A DNA stretch of 9,943 nt, taken from NCBI GenBank assembly GCA_030038715.1, contig JASHSO010000150.1:1-9943 (forward strand), given 5' to 3'. Shown here in pieces: positions 6,123-9,943 of the stretch (position 1 is the first letter of the stretch; each line of letters starts with the position of its first letter). The notes under the pieces are model-generated. The model worked only from the letters and a program-made list of their open reading frames with translations. It did not search any database and was not told the origin of the DNA. Source of the DNA: Streptosporangiaceae bacterium. GTDB lineage: Bacteria; Actinomycetota; Actinomycetes; Streptosporangiales; Streptosporangiaceae. The position numbers were made by a program, and so were the translations under genes.

Positions 6123-6803
6123 GTGAGGTGCCGGGACGTGACGCAGCTCCGGAGGATGGCCACGGGCATGGCAGCAGCGGGGGCGCTGCTTGTGACACTG
6201 ACGAGCTGCGCGGCGCCCGCTTATCACTATGCTTCGGACACCTCGGACGGGGCGTTCTTCAAGGTGCCGTCAAGCTGGCGGCAGGTGGACGCCGGGACGG
6301 TCGCCGAAGCCCAGACCGAGCTGAGCGATTCAGCGGCAGGCCCGGGCGGCGGTGCCTATACCTGGGTGGCCGCCTATAGCCCGACCGCCTCGCCGTCACC
6401 CGGCCGGTTCTTCGCCGGATCCACCGAGCCCGTCGTCTACGCCAGCGTGCAGACGCTGAGCTCCTCACTGCGCAGCGAGCTTTCCTTCGACGACATGCGC
6501 GACCTGCTGTTCCCCGTCACCTCGACGGCACGGAGCGAGGCCAAGTCCGAAGGATCCACCTTGACCGGGTTCCAGTCGATCGCCAGCAGCGTGATTACCT
6601 CCGGCGACGGCGTGCGTGGCATCAACGAACTGTTCGAGTACGACATCAACGGCCAGCCCGATGCGTTTGACCAGACGGTGCTGACCAACAGCTCCACGAC
6701 CAAGATGTATCTGCTTCTCGTGCAGTGCTACCAGAGCTGCTTCGTAGCGCACGAGGCGCAGATCATGGCCGTCGTGGACTCCTTCACGGTGCGAGGTTCC
6801 TGA
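6123..6803 (+). CDS. Secreted lipoprotein, first gene of the FtsH-like protease operon
   Basis: This 226-aa protein has a lipoprotein signal peptide: a basic n-region (QLRR), a hydrophobic stretch MAAAGALLVTL and the lipobox LTSC with the lipidated Cys at residue 29. It is therefore expected to be anchored on the outer face of the cytoplasmic membrane. The mature part begins with a Ser/Thr-rich, likely flexible region and the segment GAFFKVPSSWRQVD, reminiscent of PsbP-like small lipoproteins. It ends with QTVLTNSSTTKMYLLLVQC and SFTVR. Cys202 and Cys206 (CYQSC) could form a disulfide. No catalytic motif is seen and the function is unknown. GTG at 6123 is used, with a weak AAGG seven bases upstream. 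GTG at 6138 is a fair alternative and keeps the whole signal. Its TGA overlaps the ATG of the protease gene by one base, so a shared function is likely. Confidence 0.82.
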   Translation: MRCRDVTQLRRMATGMAAAGALLVTLTSCAAPAYHYASDTSDGAFFKVPSSWRQVDAGTVAEAQTELSDSAAGPGGGAYTWVAAYSPTASPSPGRFFAGSTEPVVYASVQTLSSSLRSELSFDDMRDLLFPVTSTARSEAKSEGSTLTGFQSIASSVITSGDGVRGINELFEYDINGQPDAFDQTVLTNSSTTKMYLLLVQCYQSCFVAHEAQIMAVVDSFTVRGS

Positions 6804-9265
6804 TGCCCGAGCCTGGCAGCAAGCGAACAGGACGCTTCAGCAGTTCCCGGCGCCTCGGCCGACGCGACCGCGACGGCTGGCGTGATCAGGCCGGGCAGCC
6901 CGGGCGGCCGACACGCAAGCGGCTGGTGCTCTGGGACCGCCTGAAGTTCCTGGCGCTGCTGACGCTGCTCTGGTTCCTGGTCGTCTGGTACCAGATGGCC
7001 AACAACCCGATACTCGGATTCAACGACGCCGCCCGCCAGAATCTGCAGCTAGACAGTGGCACCGGGCGCTGGCTTGTGCTGCTGTTCTGCATCGAGGCTG
7101 TCCGCCAGCTGAGCTACCTGACCGCCGAGCATTCGTCCCGCTACTACCGCGCGTCGAACGCCGTGTTCGGCCGCACCGACCGGGCCACGCACCGGATGAG
7201 CGACTACACCCGATTCCGGCTCTCGCGCGTGGCCAAGTGGCTCGTCTTCATCGCGATCGTGGCCATCATCCTCGGCCTCGTGTACCACACCTCACCGCTG
7301 CTCGGTCTCTTCCAGGCCCCGGCCTCGATCTACCACGCGCTCCCGATCATCCTGTACGCGCTGGCGATCATGCTTCTCGGCGTCAGCCAGTTCATCGCGA
7401 TCTTCTGGTACTTGTCCCGTGGCGGCGTCGACGTCTACTACCCCGGCGACGTTCGGACCAGGTTCGCCGACGTCTGGGGCCAGGACCACGTGCTGGAGCG
7501 GGTCAAGGAGAACATGCTGTTCCTCGAGGACCCGGAGTCGATCGAGGATCACGGCGGCTACGTGCCCGGCGGCATCCTGCTGTGGGGGCCGCCGGGAACT
7601 GGCAAGACGCTCATGGCCGAGGCGATGGCGGGCGAGACCGGCAAGCCCTACGTGTTCGTCGATCCGGGGGCCTTCATCAACATGTTCTTCGGCGTCGGCG
7701 TGCTCAAGGTGAAGTCGCTGTTCCGCAGGCTACGCAGGCTCGCGGTCAGGTACGGCGGCGTGATCGTATTCTTCGACGAGGCAGATTCGCTGGGCAACCG
7801 TGGCGGCGGCGTCGGCGGCGGTGCGGGTCAGGGCGGGCGCGTCGGCAACGCCGCCCGTACCGGCCGCGCGCACGGGCACAGCCCGGCCAGCCCGTTCTCG
7901 GACTGCCACGGTTTCAGCTACCTGACGGCCGACAGCCAATCTGTGGTCTATTCCCGTGCCCAGCAAGCCGACCCGGCCCCGCGACCGCAGGGCAGGTTCC
8001 GCCAGATGATCCCCACCGGCATGAACATGGGCGGCGGCATGGGGACTCTGCAGGCGCTGCTCACCGAGATGTCCGGGCTGAAGAAGCCGCGCGGTTTCTT
8101 CAACCGGGTGGTCCGCCGCACGCTCGGCATGCGCCCGAAGCCACCGCCGAAGTACCGGATCCTCATCGTCATGGCCACCAACATGCCAAGCGCGCTGGAT
8201 GAGGCACTGCTCAGGCCGGGGCGACTAGACCGAATGTACCGGGTTGGCTACCCGTCCAAGGAAGGCAGGAAGCGGACGTACGAGGGTTATTTCGCCAAGG
8301 TCAGCCATGAGCTCTCCGCTGACGAGATCGATCACCTCGCCACCATCACCCCGTACGCGACCGGTGCCACCATCAAGGACCTGGTGAACGAGTCGCTGAT
8401 CGTCGCGCTGCGCGACGGCCGAACCACCATCGAATGGGCCGACGTGCTGCGCGCCAAGCTCGCCAAGAGCGTCGGGCCCTCGGAGGGCGTGGAGTACATC
8501 GAGCGGGAACGGCACGCGGTCGCGCTGCATGAGGCCTGCCATGCCGTGGTGAGCCATCTGGTGCAAAAGCGCAACGTCATCGACACGGCGACCATCCAGA
8601 AGGGCGCGGACTACCTCGGGTTCGTCAAGCCGATCCCGATCGAGGAGCAGTTCACGTCCTGGCGCAGCGAGTACGAGGCCGACATCATGGTCAGCCTCGC
8701 TTCGCTGGTCGGCGAGCGAATGTTCTTCAGCGGCGACTCAAGTTCCGGGGTTTCCGGCGACCTGCAGAATGCGACCACGATCGCGCTGGCGATGGAAGGC
8801 CTGTGGGGCATGGGCGGGCAGTACGGTTCCTACGCTGCCACGAGGGCTCCGCACGATGCCCACCCGGTAGCCGATGGCAACGACAGGAACGTGCTGGAGA
8901 CCGCGCTCGGCGGTCGAGTCGAAGCGCACCTGACGGCACTGGCCGACCGGACCGGCGCCCTGCTGTCTGACAACCGGGCTAGCGTGCTGGCTGTCGGGCA
9001 CGCACTCGAAGTGCACAAGACGATCAGCGGTCAGGATGTCACGGCCATCATCAACGGCGTGGCGGGCCCGGTCGTCGACGGCCGCCCGTACAAGCTGCCG
9101 GAGTTCGCCGGCCAGCTCGAGGCCTACCATCAGCGGGCCGTCACTGCGCACGGCGGTGATCGCAGCCTGGCACTTCCAGTACCGCTGCCGGTGGGCGAGG
9201 CCGAGCTGACCGCGCTGCCGGCCGTGACCGACCACCGGGCCGACCCGCCGCCCTCGGACCGGTAA
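6803..9265 (+). CDS. FtsH-like membrane AAA+ zinc metalloprotease with inserted loops
   Basis: This 820-aa protein combines an AAA+ unfoldase and an M41-type protease. After a basic N-terminus (1-45) there are about four membrane segments (near 46-64, 89-105, 145-163 and 178-203), against two in ordinary FtsH. The AAA+ domain has GPPGTGKT (Walker A, 262-269), the pore loop FFGVG (295-299), VFFDEAD (Walker B, 322-328), sensor-1 Asn460 and arginine fingers in RPGRLDR (471-477). The zinc site is HEACH (576-580), with Asp653 in SGDLQNAT as the likely third ligand. Two inserts interrupt the AAA+ core: about 70-80 residues, Gly-rich at both ends, after Walker B (about 333-413), and about 24 basic residues (427-450). 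The C-terminal tail is Pro/Ala-rich. The start is ATG 6803, with GAGG six bases before; the longer frame to 6725 overlaps the lipoprotein gene. It is probably a membrane quality-control or regulatory protease; substrates are unknown. Confidence 0.92.
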   Translation: MPEPGSKRTGRFSSSRRLGRRDRDGWRDQAGQPGRPTRKRLVLWDRLKFLALLTLLWFLVVWYQMANNPILGFNDAARQNLQLDSGTGRWLVLLFCIEAVRQLSYLTAEHSSRYYRASNAVFGRTDRATHRMSDYTRFRLSRVAKWLVFIAIVAIILGLVYHTSPLLGLFQAPASIYHALPIILYALAIMLLGVSQFIAIFWYLSRGGVDVYYPGDVRTRFADVWGQDHVLERVKENMLFLEDPESIEDHGGYVPGGILLWGPPGTGKTLMAEAMAGETGKPYVFVDPGAFINMFFGVGVLKVKSLFRRLRRLAVRYGGVIVFFDEADSLGNRGGGVGGGAGQGGRVGNAARTGRAHGHSPASPFSDCHGFSYLTADSQSVVYSRAQQADPAPRPQGRFRQMIPTGMNMGGGMGTLQALLTEMSGLKKPRGFFNRVVRRTLGMRPKPPPKYRILIVMATNMPSALDEALLRPGRLDRMYRVGYPSKEGRKRTYEGYFAKVSHELSADEIDHLATITPYATGATIKDLVNESLIVALRDGRTTIEWADVLRAKLAKSVGPSEGVEYIERERHAVALHEACHAVVSHLVQKRNVIDTATIQKGADYLGFVKPIPIEEQFTSWRSEYEADIMVSLASLVGERMFFSGDSSSGVSGDLQNATTIALAMEGLWGMGGQYGSYAATRAPHDAHPVADGNDRNVLETALGGRVEAHLTALADRTGALLSDNRASVLAVGHALEVHKTISGQDVTAIINGVAGPVVDGRPYKLPEFAGQLEAYHQRAVTAHGGDRSLALPVPLPVGEAELTALPAVTDHRADPPPSDR

Positions 9266-9362
9266 CGCAACACGGTCGTACCAGCGGGGCACTGCTCGCC
9301 GGGCAGCCTGCCACCGAGCCGCCAGCACTCTCACGCAGCATGGCGACAGACGCGATCCGGGC

Positions 9363-9392
9363 TTGTCAGACAGGCGCCCGCCGCCTTAGACT
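9363..9392 (+). promoter_or_regulatory. Promoter of the aminotransferase gene
   Basis: TTGTCA (9363-9368) matches five of six bases of the -35 consensus. TAGACT (9387-9392) matches four of six of the -10 consensus, with an 18-base spacer. The start of transcription would be near 9399, inside the palindrome described separately, leaving a leader of about 50 bases. Confidence 0.55.
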
Positions 9393-9404
9393 GAACGTTC
9401 AGTC
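9389..9404. promoter_or_regulatory. Perfect 16-bp palindrome, TetR-type operator
   Basis: GACTGAACGTTCAGTC is a perfect palindrome with the core TGAACGTTCA, a pattern often found as the operator of TetR-family repressors in actinobacteria. It overlaps the -10 box and the expected transcription start, so a bound protein would block initiation. No TetR gene lies in this window; the regulator may be beyond the right edge or elsewhere. Confidence 0.65.
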
Positions 9405-9449
9405 AGTTCGTGACAACTGCGACCAGCACGCGTGAGGAGCGCGATAGTC

Positions 9450-9943
9450 ATGGCCCGTGACCAGGCCGACGTCCGAGAACCGATAGCAGCCAGCACCAGT
9501 CCAGCCGAATCGCGGCCAGCACTCGAGGCCATCATCGAGGCCCAGGAAAAGATCTTCGTAGCGCGTCAGCCTGAGTCTGCCCGGCTCGCCAGCCTGGCCA
9601 GTGAGTCGCTGGCTGGCGGTGTGGTATCGAGCTGGCAGATCTCCAGGCCGCAGCCGGTATGGCTGAGCCACGGAAACGGCTCCAAGCTCTACGACGTGGA
9701 CGGCAACGAGTACGTCGACCTGCACGGCGGTTACGGCGTTTCCTTGGCCGGCCACGCACACCCGGCGATCGTCGAGGCAGTGCAGGCTCAGGTCGCCCGT
9801 GGCACGCACTTCGCCCAGCCTACGCAGGCGGCCATCGAGGTTTCCCGGGAGCTGTCAGCTAGGTTCGGCCTGCCGCAGTGGCGCTTTGCCAACTCCGGCA
9901 CCGAGGCGACGATGGATGCCGTGCACCTCATGCGCGCGGTCAC
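9450..9943 (+). CDS. Class III aminotransferase (PLP-dependent), 5' part
   Basis: The frame is open to the window edge, giving 164 N-terminal residues. It matches class III pyridoxal-phosphate aminotransferases, most like the glutamate-1-semialdehyde aminomutase branch. Recognisable parts are LYDVDGNEYVDLHGGYG (about 80-96), GHAHPAIVEAV (101-111) and NSGTEAT (148-154), the last being part of the cofactor phosphate-binding site. The catalytic Lys lies beyond the edge. The N-terminal 30 residues are a poorly conserved extension. The ATG at 9450 is supported by GAGGAG ten bases upstream (9434-9439). Expression is probably controlled by a TetR-type repressor through the palindrome at 9389-9404. 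This argues for an inducible catabolic or secondary role rather than haem synthesis. Substrate cannot be told from this fragment. Confidence 0.88.
   Translation, partial: MARDQADVREPIAASTSPAESRPALEAIIEAQEKIFVARQPESARLASLASESLAGGVVSSWQISRPQPVWLSHGNGSKLYDVDGNEYVDLHGGYGVSLAGHAHPAIVEAVQAQVARGTHFAQPTQAAIEVSRELSARFGLPQWRFANSGTEATMDAVHLMRAV

Noticed and set aside
7800..8040. Possible frameshift or intein in the protease gene at the Gly-rich region
   Set aside because: The same frame carries Walker B before and sensor-1 after the region. The insert has no intein splice motifs and is too short for one.
7237..8202. Long plus-strand frame within the protease gene (321 codons)
   Set aside because: It is very Arg-rich and out of frame with the FtsH-like motifs, which continue on both sides in the other frame.
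9266..9330. Terminator after the protease gene
   Set aside because: Only 4-5 bp stems with tiny loops were found, such as GGCAG-C-CTGCC, which cannot form a stable hairpin.
1..9943. CRISPR arrays, tRNA genes, insertion sequences or attachment sites
   Set aside because: No regularly spaced repeats, tRNA-like folds, transposase motifs or terminal inverted repeats were seen on reading both strands.

Overview
This window is high-GC DNA with strong GC3 bias, frequent GTG starts and some apparently leaderless starts, which suggests an actinobacterium; the exact lineage cannot be fixed from the sequence alone. No rRNA, tRNA, CRISPR array, transposase or phage gene was seen. Genes are packed tightly, with no gap over about 200 bases.

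Layout, left to right. (1) The 3' part of a ureohydrolase (agmatinase/arginase superfamily) enters from the left edge. (2) Its 3' end overlaps a convergent membrane protease of the CPBP/Abi (type II CAAX prenyl protease-like) family. (3) The protease gene is divergent from a LysR-type regulator. That regulator appears to be leaderless, and a dyad symmetry covers its -10 box and start codon. (4) A minus-strand AMP-forming acyl-CoA synthetase converges on the regulator. (5) Upstream of it, also on the minus strand, is a translationally coupled pair: a small flavodoxin-like protein followed by a divergent PfkB/LacC-type sugar kinase homologue that has lost several canonical substrate and anion-hole residues. 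(6) Divergent from that pair is a small DUF3054 membrane protein, probably leaderless. (7) Next is a two-gene operon with overlapping stop and start codons: a secreted lipoprotein, then a large FtsH-like membrane AAA+ zinc metalloprotease. The protease has four predicted membrane segments and a long Gly-rich insertion after Walker B. (8) At the right edge a class III aminotransferase begins. Its promoter contains a perfect 16-bp palindrome typical of TetR-family operators.

The most distinctive unit is the lipoprotein plus FtsH-like protease operon. I infer a lipoprotein outside the membrane paired with a membrane-bound ATP-dependent protease. The protease keeps the key AAA+ and zinc-protease residues but differs from housekeeping FtsH in membrane topology and in two inserts within the AAA+ domain. 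The other loci look like ordinary accessory metabolism and regulation. The ureohydrolase and the aminotransferase could both belong to polyamine or amino acid metabolism, but they sit at opposite edges and nothing here links them.
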